From: an uncultured Lachnospiraceae bacterium
GTDB lineage: Bacteria > Bacillota > Clostridia > Lachnospirales > Lachnospiraceae
Length of the DNA: 52,199 nt
Assembly (NCBI GenBank): GCA_905234595.1
Contig: CAJOID010000004.1
Span: 1-52,199 of the forward strand
Direction of reading: 5' to 3'
Below the pieces are notes generated by a model. It did not search any database, was not told the origin of the DNA, and saw only the letters and a list, made by a program, of their open reading frames with translations. Of the stretch, positions 7,923 to 16,288 are shown one piece after another (position 1 is the first letter of the stretch; every line of letters starts with the position of its first letter). The position numbers and the translations under genes are program-made.

Positions 7923-9584
7923 ATGATGAGATCACTTTTTTCCGGCGTCGCAGGTCTTAAGACCCATCAGACGAGGATGGACGTTATCGGTAACAATATA
8001 GCGAACGTTAACACTACTGCTTACAAGTCGCAGTCCATGACATTCCAGGATCTGCTCTATCAGACAACCCAGAATGCATCGGCCGCAAACGCCAACACCG
8101 GTGCCGGCGGTATCAATGCCCGCCAGATCGGTCTCGGTGCAAAGACAGGCGCGATCTCTACAGCCATCACCCAGCAGGGTAGTGCACAGAGCACCAACAA
8201 TCCTTTCGATATCATGATCACCGGCGACAGCTTCTTCGTAGTATCCAACGGATCCGACAACTTCTTTACCAGAGACGGTTCCTTCTGTGTGGACGGTGTA
8301 GGTAATCTGGTCATGAGTTCCACCGGTTATACCGTAATGGGATGGCAGTCGGATGCCGACGGTAAGATCGTACAGGATAAGGTTTCTCCTCTGCGCATCA
8401 TGTCAGCAGAGAACATGACCTATCCTCCGGAAGCAACCAGCATGGCATATGTGACCGGTATCGTAGACAAGAACGACGTACAGGTGAGTGCTGAGTCCGG
8501 ACGTGTAATTGGCTTAAGCTTCTACGACAACCTCGGTTATCAGTATAACGCCAGATTCTCGATCCATGAGGAAGACGGGAACGCCGGATCATTCTACATC
8601 ACACTTGATAAGATACTTGATTCCAACGGAGAGGTTGTTCAGGGCCTTACAGCCAACTTCGGCAGCAACGCACTTAATGTAGGCGTTAATCAGCCTTTTA
8701 CAAGAACTTCGATTGATACCACCCAGTACAAGGTTGTTAACTACAAGTGGGATACAGGAACTACGGACACCGACGGCAATACGGTATATGAAGACAGATA
8801 CGGTATTTTCGAAAAGGATGTAACAGACTATACAAACGCCAATGATAAGTCTCTGGATACTTCCTTTGACCTTAAGACTGCATATAATGTAAAGGATTCC
8901 ACAATAGATCCTGCACTTCCCACCTACACTTCGTTCACGTTTAACCCTGTCACAGGCATCATGACAGCTGTGGGTACCAAGAACGTTGCCAATTCAACAT
9001 TCCTTACCTTCGATCCCGACACCGGTTATTTCGCCGGAATCGGCAATGATAAGGCCGGCCTTTCGGCAGCGAACACCAACATGACCGTGTCCTTTGTATC
9101 CGCTGAGAACTTCTCGCCTATAGATATCGATTTCTCGACGACAACGATGTTCAACAACAACGGAACATCCACTGTCGGAGCAGTCAGCGGTACTACAGCA
9201 GGTCTCGGAACCGGTAGAAGACTCGGTGAGCTCTCGGGCGTATCCGTATCCAAGGACGGTATCATCACAGGTACATATGACAACGGCCAGAGCAAGATCC
9301 TGGGCCAGATCGCAGTTGCAGCATTTGCAAACGCTGCAGGTCTTGAGAAGGCCGGCGACAACCTGTATACCTCAACTCCCAACTCCGGTGAGTTCGACGG
9401 CATCGGTATCGATATCACCGCTAACGGCGACTACATGACATCCGGCGTTCTGGAGATGAGTAACGTTGACCTGGCAGGCGAGTTTACCACGATGATCACC
9501 ACACAGCGTGGATTCCAGGCCAACTCCCGTATCATCACCGTATCCGATTCACTTCTCGAGGAACTTACGAACCTTAAGAGATAA
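7923..9584 (+). CDS. flgE: Flagellar hook protein FlgE
   Basis: FlgE polymerises into the flexible hook. The 553-aa protein has the rod/hook N-terminal signature LFSGVAGLKTHQTRMDVIGNN (short form: GNNIANVNT) at about residues 5-35. The C-terminal signature is EFTTMITTQRGFQANSRI, ending LLEELTNLKR. The central D2/D3-type region (about 80-470) is rich in Thr, Asn and Asp. The start is supported by AGAAGGAGGG upstream; two in-phase ATGs (7923, 7926) are possible. A stable hairpin follows the stop codon. Confidence 0.96.
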   Translation: MMRSLFSGVAGLKTHQTRMDVIGNNIANVNTTAYKSQSMTFQDLLYQTTQNASAANANTGAGGINARQIGLGAKTGAISTAITQQGSAQSTNNPFDIMITGDSFFVVSNGSDNFFTRDGSFCVDGVGNLVMSSTGYTVMGWQSDADGKIVQDKVSPLRIMSAENMTYPPEATSMAYVTGIVDKNDVQVSAESGRVIGLSFYDNLGYQYNARFSIHEEDGNAGSFYITLDKILDSNGEVVQGLTANFGSNALNVGVNQPFTRTSIDTTQYKVVNYKWDTGTTDTDGNTVYEDRYGIFEKDVTDYTNANDKSLDTSFDLKTAYNVKDSTIDPALPTYTSFTFNPVTGIMTAVGTKNVANSTFLTFDPDTGYFAGIGNDKAGLSAANTNMTVSFVSAENFSPIDIDFSTTTMFNNNGTSTVGAVSGTTAGLGTGRRLGELSGVSVSKDGIITGTYDNGQSKILGQIAVAAFANAAGLEKAGDNLYTSTPNSGEFDGIGIDITANGDYMTSGVLEMSNVDLAGEFTTMITTQRGFQANSRIITVSDSLLEELTNLKR

Positions 9585-9616
9585 TGGTGATATAGCCTGA
9601 ATATAGTGATTATTTT

Positions 9617-9649
9617 GGGGAACTGCCTCAGGGCAGCTCCCCTTTGGGG
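9617..9649 (+). terminator. Hairpin after flgE, possible attenuator or processing site
   Basis: GGGGAACTGCC (9617-9627) pairs with GGCAGCTCCCC (9632-9642) around a 4-nt loop, with one A/C mismatch. An alternative short stem, CCCC (9639-9642) with GGGG (9646-9649), uses the same C tract and is followed directly by TTTT. The two cannot form together. The element sits inside an operon that clearly continues, so partial termination or mRNA stabilisation of the abundant flgE message is more likely than a full stop. Confidence 0.5.
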
Positions 9650-9684
9650 TTTTACGGAAAGCAGTACTGACATGGAGGTTTGTC

Positions 9685-9867
9685 ATGATTGAGGTTACCA
9701 AGATAAATGGGGTGAAAGTCCTCATAAATCCTGACCTGATCGAGCTCGTGGAAGAGACTCCGGATACGGTCGTTTCCTTTACCACAGGCCGTAAAATTAT
9801 CATAAAAGAAAGTAGACAAGACATTAAAGAGTTGGTAAAATCGTATAGAAAGGATATTTTTGCATAG
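9685..9867 (+). CDS. swrD: FlbD/SwrD family motility protein
   Basis: SwrD (formerly YlzI; FlbD family) increases flagellar motor power in Bacillus subtilis. This 60-aa protein has the compact family fold, opening MIEVTKINGVKVLINPDLIE and containing a VVSFTTGRKIIIKES block. The length is typical. It lies right after flgE, its normal place. The RBS is CATGGAGG. In B. subtilis SwrD acts with the stator; here motA and motB follow directly, which fits that role. Confidence 0.9.
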   Translation: MIEVTKINGVKVLINPDLIELVEETPDTVVSFTTGRKIIIKESRQDIKELVKSYRKDIFA

Positions 9868-9952
9868 AAACAGCCGTATTCTTTGGGAAAGGGAATACTA
9901 TGGCTTGTTTTCGTGCGTAAATGCCTTACTCAGGTTTTGACGGAGATTTATT

Positions 9953-10753
9953 GTGGATATTGCTTCACTGCTTGGCTTAGCTATATGTCTCGGCCTTGTT
10001 ATATTCGGAATTGTATTTGGTAACAGCTTCAGCGTCATCATCAACTTCCTTGACGCTCCTTCGGCACTCATCACGTTCGGAGGCGCTTTCTGTTGTATCC
10101 TCGCTGCCAATTCGATACCAAGCTTTGTTAACGGACTTAAGTCCTTTAAGCTGATACTTAAGGTGCCCAACTATAATACGGGCGAGATCATCGGCAAGAT
10201 CATCGAACTGTCCAACGTAGCACGTAAAGAAGGATTGCTCGCACTTGAGGAAGCGGCCGGCAATCTTGACGATCCGTTTTTGCGCAAGGGTATCATGCTG
10301 GTCGTTGACGGTACCGATCCCGAACTCGTACGCGGCATCATGGAGACCGAGCTGGTTTCCATCGAAGATAGACACAAGGGCTGTATAGGTTTCTGGGAGG
10401 ATCTGGGAGCCATGGGTCCTGCCTGGGGTATGATCGGTACCCTGGTCGGACTGGTTAACATGCTCCAGAACATGGATGATCCTTCGAGCATCGGTCCCGC
10501 GATGGCCGTTGCATTGCTGACAACCCTGTACGGATCCATGTTGGCCAACTGGATATGCTCGCCGGTGGGCATGAAACTCAAGAAGAATAACGCTATCGAG
10601 ATGCAGGCTAAAGAGATAGAGATCGAGGGACTGCTCTCCATTCAGGCAGGAGAGAACCCCAGAGTCATAGAAGAGAAGCTTAAGTCGTTCCTCGCACCTA
10701 AGGACCGCGAGGGCATAGGCGCTGATTCGGGCGGAGGTGGAGAAGATGGCTAA
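9953..10753 (+). CDS. motA: Flagellar motor stator protein MotA
   Basis: MotA is the ion-conducting stator subunit that pushes on FliG. The 266-aa protein has four membrane segments, two near the N-terminus (about 5-45) and two around residues 150-205. They include the conserved WGMIGTLVGLVNML and PAMAVALLTTLYGSMLAN blocks. A cytoplasmic loop lies between pairs. The start is a GTG, with CGGAG at 9941-9945 as its ribosome site. The gene ends in a Gly-rich tail that overlaps the start of motB. Confidence 0.95.
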   Translation: MDIASLLGLAICLGLVIFGIVFGNSFSVIINFLDAPSALITFGGAFCCILAANSIPSFVNGLKSFKLILKVPNYNTGEIIGKIIELSNVARKEGLLALEEAAGNLDDPFLRKGIMLVVDGTDPELVRGIMETELVSIEDRHKGCIGFWEDLGAMGPAWGMIGTLVGLVNMLQNMDDPSSIGPAMAVALLTTLYGSMLANWICSPVGMKLKKNNAIEMQAKEIEIEGLLSIQAGENPRVIEEKLKSFLAPKDREGIGADSGGGGEDG

Positions 10754-11588
10754 GAAGAAGCCCGATGAACCGCCGAAAGGCGCGCCCGCGTGGCAATCGA
10801 CCTTTGCGGATCTGATGAACCTCCTTCTCTGCTTCTTCGTTTTGCTGTTTTCGATGTCCTCGATCAACGAGGAAAAATACGAACTGATAGTTGCATCTTT
10901 CAGTAAATCGACCTTCAGCATTTTTGAAGCAGGATCCAGCGCGATCGGTGACGGCGTGCTGGTGTCGAACGGAGTGAGCCAGCTGAATGAGCTGTCTGAT
11001 TATATCAATTCGATGGGCCTCAACTCTGACGGAGATGAGTATGAGATCCAGGCAGAAGAGGCAGCTTCGGCTGAGACGGATACACAGTCCGAGATGATGG
11101 AAGAGATGACCCAGTCAGGCCTCGAGGAATCCGAGGAACTGGCCGAGCGCATTCAAGAAGCTCTCGAAGAGAATGAGATGCAGAACGAAGTCGACATAGA
11201 CTTCACATCACAGTATGTACAGCTTACACTCAAGGGCTCCATACTGTTCGACTCGGGAAGCGTGGAGCTTAAGGATGAATGCCTGCCTGTCCTGAATCTG
11301 ATAAGCGTGATACTTGAGAAGTACGCGCGCAGTACCATCGAGATCGAGGGACATACGGATAACGTGCCGATGCATGGCGCCAAGTATTCCAATAATGACG
11401 AGCTGAGTGCCGGACGTGCATTGTCGGTGTTCAACTACCTGATCGCCAATACCACTCTGGATCCCGCCACTGTCAAGCATGCGGGCAGAGGTGAGTATAT
11501 ACCTGTAGCCGATAATTCCACGGCGGAAGGACGGAGCAAGAACAGACGTGTTGAGATCAAGATCTACAATTCTCTCAACAATTACTAA
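10746..11588 (+). CDS. motB: Flagellar motor stator protein MotB
   Basis: MotB anchors the stator to peptidoglycan and carries the ion-binding aspartate. The protein has a basic N-terminus, a single membrane helix with the invariant Asp (D22 in STFADLMNLLL), an acidic linker (about 90-150), and a C-terminal OmpA-like domain (EGHTDNVPMHG, GRALSVFNYL, NRRVEIKI). I prefer the ATG at 10746 (280 aa). GGAGG at 10733-10737 is 8 nt upstream, whereas a GTG at 10737 would overlap that site. It overlaps motA by 8 nt. Ion type (H+ or Na+) cannot be decided by eye. Confidence 0.95.
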   Translation: MAKKKPDEPPKGAPAWQSTFADLMNLLLCFFVLLFSMSSINEEKYELIVASFSKSTFSIFEAGSSAIGDGVLVSNGVSQLNELSDYINSMGLNSDGDEYEIQAEEAASAETDTQSEMMEEMTQSGLEESEELAERIQEALEENEMQNEVDIDFTSQYVQLTLKGSILFDSGSVELKDECLPVLNLISVILEKYARSTIEIEGHTDNVPMHGAKYSNNDELSAGRALSVFNYLIANTTLDPATVKHAGRGEYIPVADNSTAEGRSKNRRVEIKIYNSLNNY

Positions 11589-11618
11589 GGGACATGATCC
11601 CGCATACGAAGGGCAAAC

Positions 11619-12137
11619 ATGAAAAGAAATCTGCTATCCATAGTTATATTGGTACTGGTGCTGGTCAACACCGTATTGAGCGTGGTACTGATGGTATCGG
11701 TAGTCGGTACAGCCAAGAAGACATCGGCACTGATCGACGGCATATCCGAGGCGCTGAGCCTGGAGATTGAATCACAGACGAGCTCGGATGTTAATGCATC
11801 CGCGATTCCGATGACCAGTATCGCGGTCTACAACATATCCGAATCCATGACGATACCGCTCAAGGACGGCGGAGACGGCAAGCCGCACTACTGCCTGCTC
11901 AGTGTCAGTTTCTCCATCAACAAGGATTCACCTGATTACGAGACTTACGGAGAGGACTGGTCTGCTCAGGAGAGTCTGATCAAGGATGCGGTATATACCG
12001 TGGTCAGCCAGTACACCATGGAGGAAGCCAAGGTCAATCAGGAACTGATCAAGCAGCAGATCCTCGAGAGAGTCCAGGCGATGTTTAATTCGGATTTTGT
12101 ATTTAACGTATCGTTCGGCGAGTACATGTTCCAGTAA
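11619..12137 (+). CDS. fliL: Flagellar basal body protein FliL
   Basis: FliL surrounds the stator near the MS ring and supports motor torque. The 172-aa product has a short basic N-terminus, one membrane helix at about residues 5-30 and a periplasmic domain. That domain has the FliL-like beta strand YCLLSVSFSINKDS and a C-terminal helix rich in Gln and Glu. The family is weakly conserved, so the identification combines the topology with the location between motB and fliM, where fliL is expected. Confidence 0.88.
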   Translation: MKRNLLSIVILVLVLVNTVLSVVLMVSVVGTAKKTSALIDGISEALSLEIESQTSSDVNASAIPMTSIAVYNISESMTIPLKDGGDGKPHYCLLSVSFSINKDSPDYETYGEDWSAQESLIKDAVYTVVSQYTMEEAKVNQELIKQQILERVQAMFNSDFVFNVSFGEYMFQ

Positions 12138-12169
12138 GAGAGCCTGACTGACATGGGAGGTGAGCCGGA

Positions 12170-13150
12170 TTGAGCGAGGTTCTGTCACAAAATGAGATAG
12201 ATAATCTACTGGCAGCCTTAAGCACCGGTGAACTTGATGCGGACACGCTGTCGGACTCTACCGAGAAGCAGGTCAAGAACTATGACTTCAAGCGTCCGGC
12301 GAAGTTTTCCAAGGAACACTTAAGGACACTGGAGATAATACACGAGCACTACGGCAGACTGCTGTCGACGAACCTGCCCGTGTACTTGAGAAAGACGGTT
12401 CAGGTCGCAGTGGCAAGTTCGGAGACCGTTACGTTTTCCGAGTTTACAAATGCACTTGCCTCACCGTCCATATTGGGGATCATCAACTTTCATCCGTTAA
12501 ATGGTACGATCATCCTGGATATGGCGCCCAACCTGGGATTCGCCATGATAGACAGGATGCTCGGCGGACAGGGTGAGGCACTTGAGAGGAGCAGAGACTT
12601 CTCCGAGATAGAGATGACCATCCTTCAGAAGATGATGGTTGTCTGCATGCAGCTGATGAGAGACCCCTGGAAGAACGTGGTCGAGGTCAATCCGGTACTG
12701 GACCGTATAGAGACCAACCCGGCATTTGCCCAGATCATATCTCCGAGCGACATGATCGCCATCGTCACATTGAACGTCAAGATAGGCGATACGGAGGGAT
12801 TCTTCAATATATGTCTTCCTTTCTTCACACTGGAAGATGTTATGGATAAGCTGAACACCAAGTTCTGGTTCTCCAACATGACGGAGATCAGCGGTGAGGA
12901 ATATTCGGAATACCTCGAAGCGATGATACGTCATGTAGATATACCTATCCGGGCAGTGCTCGGAGGAAGCAGCATCTCGGTAGGTGAATTCATGATGCTG
13001 CAGCCCGGAGATGTTATCCGGGTCGATACCGATGTAGACTCCGAACTGGATGTATATGTCGGAAATATCCGCAAGTTTACCGGCTTGCCGGGATATAATA
13101 AAGACAAGTTCGCGATGAAGATCACATCCGTGATCAGAGAGGAGGACTGA
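12170..13150 (+). CDS. fliM: Flagellar motor switch protein FliM
   Basis: FliM is the C-ring protein that binds phosphorylated CheY and relays the signal to FliG. The 326-aa product begins with the CheY-binding peptide LSQNEIDNLLAAL. The CheC-like middle domain contains FTNALASPS and MIDRMLGGQGE, and the C-terminal SpoA domain contains LQPGDVIRVD. The start is TTG, placed by the strong GGGAGGTGA at 12155-12163. fliY follows after 4 nt, so the two C-ring subunits should be made together. Confidence 0.96.
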   Translation: MSEVLSQNEIDNLLAALSTGELDADTLSDSTEKQVKNYDFKRPAKFSKEHLRTLEIIHEHYGRLLSTNLPVYLRKTVQVAVASSETVTFSEFTNALASPSILGIINFHPLNGTIILDMAPNLGFAMIDRMLGGQGEALERSRDFSEIEMTILQKMMVVCMQLMRDPWKNVVEVNPVLDRIETNPAFAQIISPSDMIAIVTLNVKIGDTEGFFNICLPFFTLEDVMDKLNTKFWFSNMTEISGEEYSEYLEAMIRHVDIPIRAVLGGSSISVGEFMMLQPGDVIRVDTDVDSELDVYVGNIRKFTGLPGYNKDKFAMKITSVIREED

Positions 13151-13154
13151 CTGC

Positions 13155-14390
13155 ATGGATGGAATGCTGTCACAGGACGAAATTAATGCGCTCCTAAACG
13201 GCATGGATGTAGGCTCCGACAGTGGAGCGGATTCCGGTTCCAGTTCTGATGCAGAGGCGGGTGCAGCGCCGGAAGCCGGCGGTTCCAAAGTGGGTGATGA
13301 CGAATTATCCGCAATGGAATGCGATGCCATAGGTGAGGTAGCCAACATATCGATGGGCTCCTCGGCCACGACGCTGTATTCATTGGTCAATCGAAAGGTC
13401 AATATCACGACTCCCACGGTTACATTGTCTACCTGGGACAGCGTCATAGCTGATTACGAAAAGCCCTGTGTGTTTATTCAGATAAAATATACAGTCGGCC
13501 TGGACGGATCAAATATACTGGTCTTAAAACAGCATGACGTTCTGGTGATCACGGACCTGATGATGGGCGGAGACGGTCAGAATGTTGAGGATACCGAATT
13601 AAACGAACTTCATCTGTCGGCGATATCGGAAGCCATGAACCAGATGATGGGTGCTTCAGCAACCTCGCTGTCGACAATGCTGGGGAAGATGATAGACATA
13701 TCTCCTCCGGAAGCCTCGCAGGTGGATTTTACCGAGGGTAAGCAAGGATCGGATATAGCGGAATTCCTGGGAGGGACATTTGCGAAGATATCCTTCAGGA
13801 TGCAGATAGACGATCTGGTTGATTCGACCATCATGCAGCTGTACCCTCTGGATTTCGCCAAGGACCTGTGCGATGTGTTCCTGGCCAGCCAGTCACCGGA
13901 ACCCGCACCTGCCCCCGCCCCCGCCCCCGCTCCCGAACCGGTAGCACCTTCCGCACCGGTCACTCCGGTAGCACCGGCACCCGATATGCAGGCAATGCCG
14001 CAGGCTCCACCGGATCCGATGGGCGGATATGCACAGCCGATGCCGCAGATGTATGCACAGCCGATGCCGCAGATGTACGCTCAACCGATGGCACCCACCA
14101 ACATTACACCTGCACAGTTCCAGAATCTGGCACCGAACATGGCCGGCATACCCGGAGGCGAGAATATTGGCATCATCATGGATGTTCCGCTGGAGGTTAC
14201 CGTAGAGCTGGGCAGAACCAGCAAGTCGATCTCGGAAATACTTGATTTTGCTCCCGGCACCATATTGGAGCTTGACAAGATAGCGGGTGAGCCCGTAGAC
14301 GTCCTGGTCAACGGCAAGTTCGTTGCAAAAGGCGAAGTAGTAGTTATAGAAGAAAGTTTCGGCGTTCGCGTCACAGAAATCATCAAATAA
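13155..14390 (+). CDS. fliY: Flagellar motor switch phosphatase FliY (CheC-FliN fusion)
   Basis: FliY is both a C-ring subunit and a CheY-P phosphatase. The 411-aa protein has a FliM-like N-terminal peptide (MLSQDEINALL). A CheC-like domain follows, with both E-x3-N phosphatase motifs present (GEVANISMG near residue 57 and SEAMNQMMG near 158). It ends in a FliN/SpoA domain (VTVELGRTSKSI, FAPGTILELDK). Between them is a Pro/Ala/Met/Gln-rich linker (about 250-320) with an Ala-Pro run and a tandem octapeptide repeat. The retained motifs suggest an active phosphatase. Confidence 0.95.
   Translation: MDGMLSQDEINALLNGMDVGSDSGADSGSSSDAEAGAAPEAGGSKVGDDELSAMECDAIGEVANISMGSSATTLYSLVNRKVNITTPTVTLSTWDSVIADYEKPCVFIQIKYTVGLDGSNILVLKQHDVLVITDLMMGGDGQNVEDTELNELHLSAISEAMNQMMGASATSLSTMLGKMIDISPPEASQVDFTEGKQGSDIAEFLGGTFAKISFRMQIDDLVDSTIMQLYPLDFAKDLCDVFLASQSPEPAPAPAPAPAPEPVAPSAPVTPVAPAPDMQAMPQAPPDPMGGYAQPMPQMYAQPMPQMYAQPMAPTNITPAQFQNLAPNMAGIPGGENIGIIMDVPLEVTVELGRTSKSISEILDFAPGTILELDKIAGEPVDVLVNGKFVAKGEVVVIEESFGVRVTEIIK
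14034..14090 (+). repeat. 24-bp tandem repeat coding QPMPQMYA in fliY
   Basis: Two nearly exact 24-nt units (14034-14057 and 14058-14081) plus a partial third unit encode QPMPQMYA-QPMPQMYA-QPM in the linker of FliY. An Ala-Pro codon run lies just upstream at about 13905-13935. Units of 24 and 6 nt keep the frame, so length can vary without breaking the gene. Confidence 0.85.
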
Positions 14391-14405
14391 TAGGAGACAA
14401 GAGAG

Positions 14406-14768
14406 ATGGCAAAAAACATTTTAATTTGCGATGATGCAGCTTTCATGAGAATGATGATCAAGGACATTCTGACCAAGAATGGCTACAACATTGCAGGAGA
14501 GGCTGAAAACGGAGCTATGGCAGTTGATAAGTACAATGAGACCAAGCCGGATCTTGTACTTATGGACATCACGATGCCTGAGATGGATGGCATTCAGGCT
14601 CTGAAGAAAATCAAAGAGAACGATCCTGCGGCTTCTGTTATCATGTGTTCCGCAATGGGCCAGCAGGCAATGGTTATCGAATCCATTCAGTCGGGTGCCA
14701 GGGATTTCATAGTTAAGCCTTTCCAGGCAGACAGAGTATTGGAAGCCGTACAGAAGGTTCTCGGATAA
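14406..14768 (+). CDS. cheY: Chemotaxis response regulator CheY
   Basis: CheY is the diffusible signal from CheA to the motor switch. The 120-aa protein is a stand-alone receiver domain. The acid pocket is near residues 9-10 (ICDDAAF), the phosphoacceptor is D54 in LVLMDITMPEMDG, a Ser/Thr-containing strand reads VIMCSAMGQ, and the conserved lysine lies in DFIVKPFQ. The RBS TAGGAGA precedes the ATG. It lies between fliY and fliO, as in Bacillus, and its stop overlaps the fliO start (TAATG). Confidence 0.97.
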   Translation: MAKNILICDDAAFMRMMIKDILTKNGYNIAGEAENGAMAVDKYNETKPDLVLMDITMPEMDGIQALKKIKENDPAASVIMCSAMGQQAMVIESIQSGARDFIVKPFQADRVLEAVQKVLG

Positions 14769-15124
14769 TGGGCTCTTCCTACGCCCAGTTTATTATCGTA
14801 CTTATCATATTTGCGGGTGTGCTTGCGGTCACTCTGTGGGTTACGAAGTGGATGGCCGGATATCAGAGGGGTAAGGGCACCGATGCCAATATCCAGCTGA
14901 TCGACAGCCAGGCAATCGCGACTGGCAAATATATCCAGATAGTACGATTGGGTGACAGGTATTTTGCTTTGGCAGTATCCAAGGATAATGTCACTCTGAT
15001 CAGTGAATTGGAGAAGGACTCTCTTGTCATACGCGAAGGGGGTTCTCAGACCGCGTCGTTTAAGGACATTCTGTCCGGAATCAGACCGGCCGCCGGTGGT
15101 GATACCCGTGAAAACGAGAACTAG
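14768..15124 (+). CDS. fliO: Flagellar export protein FliO (FliZ)
   Basis: FliO helps assemble the FliP-FliQ-FliR export gate. The 118-aa product has one N-terminal membrane helix (about residues 6-28, FIIVLIIFAGVLAVTLWV). A small cytoplasmic beta domain follows, with the family-typical blocks KYIQIVRLGDRYFALAVSKD and VTLISELE. Its start overlaps cheY by 1 nt and its end overlaps fliP by 17 nt. FliO is poorly conserved, but topology, size and position agree. Confidence 0.9.
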   Translation: MGSSYAQFIIVLIIFAGVLAVTLWVTKWMAGYQRGKGTDANIQLIDSQAIATGKYIQIVRLGDRYFALAVSKDNVTLISELEKDSLVIREGGSQTASFKDILSGIRPAAGGDTRENEN

Positions 15125-16001
15125 TAACAGACGAAACTGTCTTCATATTGTGAGAATGATATGCCTGCTGGTCACGGTGGGCATATTGTGTGTGTCGGGG
15201 CCTGCGACTCTGCACGTATATGCAGTCGAACAGCTTGACACAGAGCATCATCTGACCGGTGACAGTGAAGAGAGCACGAATATCGAGAATCCGGGATCGA
15301 GTGAAGCTCCCGAGGATCTCGCGGAGCTTAACATAGCCAATACGGTGACCGTCACTTATGCCAACGGTAACGGCCAGATAAACGGAGCGCTCAGGATACT
15401 TATCATCCTTACGCTCATCGCGGTGGCTCCGTTCCTTATCATCATGCTCACGTGCTTCACCAGGATCATCGTGGTGTTGCATTTCACGCGAATGGCGCTT
15501 AATACTCAGACAGCTCCCCCCAACAACGTTCTGATAGGTCTTGCATTGTTTTTGACTTTCTTCATCATGCAGCCCACTATCATGACGGTCTACAACGAAG
15601 CCATAGTACCGTTTGAGGCGGGAGAACTGGAGTCGGCCGAGGCTTTTGAGGCCGGCATGAAGCCCATCAGAGAGTTTATGTATCCGCAGACTCAGCGCAA
15701 AGATCTGGAGATGTTCCTGGAGATCTCACGTACGGAGTGGGATGGCAGCCTGGATTCCATCCCCAACGCGGTCCTGGTGCCGAGCTTTATTATTTCGGAA
15801 CTCAGAAGTGCTTTTATCATAGGCTTTTTGATATATATTCCTTTTATTGTCATAGATATGGTGGTGGCTTCGACCCTGATGAGTATGGGTATGATGATGC
15901 TGCCGCCGACCACGATATCCGCCCCGTTCAAGATACTGCTATTTGTTCTGGCCGACGGATGGAATCTGGTCATTATGAACGTAGTTAGAACTTATTACTG
16001 A
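15108..16001 (+). CDS. fliP: Flagellar export gate protein FliP
   Basis: FliP builds the core of the flagellar type III export gate with FliQ and FliR. The protein has an N-terminal signal peptide (about residues 14-40), an acidic spacer, then four membrane segments. The FliP signatures are TCFTRIIVVLHFTR, APPNNVLIGLALFLTFF, LVPSFIISELRSAF, and MGMMMLPPTTISAPFKI near the end. I place the start at the GTG at 15108 (297 aa). A longer in-phase opening would lie inside fliO and would bury the signal peptide. The start codon is therefore inferred, but the family call is firm. Confidence 0.95.
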   Translation: MKTRTSNRRNCLHIVRMICLLVTVGILCVSGPATLHVYAVEQLDTEHHLTGDSEESTNIENPGSSEAPEDLAELNIANTVTVTYANGNGQINGALRILIILTLIAVAPFLIIMLTCFTRIIVVLHFTRMALNTQTAPPNNVLIGLALFLTFFIMQPTIMTVYNEAIVPFEAGELESAEAFEAGMKPIREFMYPQTQRKDLEMFLEISRTEWDGSLDSIPNAVLVPSFIISELRSAFIIGFLIYIPFIVIDMVVASTLMSMGMMMLPPTTISAPFKILLFVLADGWNLVIMNVVRTYY

Positions 16002-16014
16002 CGGAGGTATAGGG

Positions 16015-16284
16015 ATGACCATAGATGATGTTCAGAAGATCATCGGAGACGGACTTTTTACGATACTTAAATCCTCCCTGCCGGTTTTACTGGTCAGTCT
16101 CAGCGTGGGTCTGATCGTATCCATTTTTCAGACGGTTACCTCCATACAGGAGCAGACACTTACGTTTGTGCCCAAGGTCATAGCGGTCTTTCTGACGCTT
16201 ACTCTTGTAGGCAACTGGATGCTCAACAATATGGTCACTTATATGAATGACCTGTGGAGCAGTTTTGCACTGTACATAAGGTGA
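16015..16284 (+). CDS. fliQ: Flagellar export gate protein FliQ
   Basis: FliQ is the small two-helix subunit of the export gate, surrounding FliP and FliR. The 89-aa product has the standard length and two membrane helices (about 18-40 and 53-80). The typical blocks are SLPVLLVSLSVGLIVSIFQ and QEQTLTFVPKVIAVFLTL. ACGGAGG upstream supports the ATG. fliR follows 4 nt later. Confidence 0.96.
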   Translation: MTIDDVQKIIGDGLFTILKSSLPVLLVSLSVGLIVSIFQTVTSIQEQTLTFVPKVIAVFLTLTLVGNWMLNNMVTYMNDLWSSFALYIR

Positions 16285-16288
16285 TGCG

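Noticed and set aside
11508-11515. GCCGATAA, a perfect sigma-28 -10 match inside motB
   Set aside because: No TAAA-like box at the right spacing, and it is within coding sequence.
12497-13447. 316-codon open frame on the minus strand across fliM and fliY
   Set aside because: Spans two certain genes in the opposite sense; sequence is not protein-like.
13905-13945. GC-rich tandem repeat as a CRISPR or mobile-element trace
   Set aside because: It is an in-frame Ala-Pro codon run in the FliY linker.
15003-15107. Longer N-terminus for FliP
   Set aside because: It would lie inside fliO and place a basic 35-residue extension before the signal peptide; GTG 15108 is more sensible.
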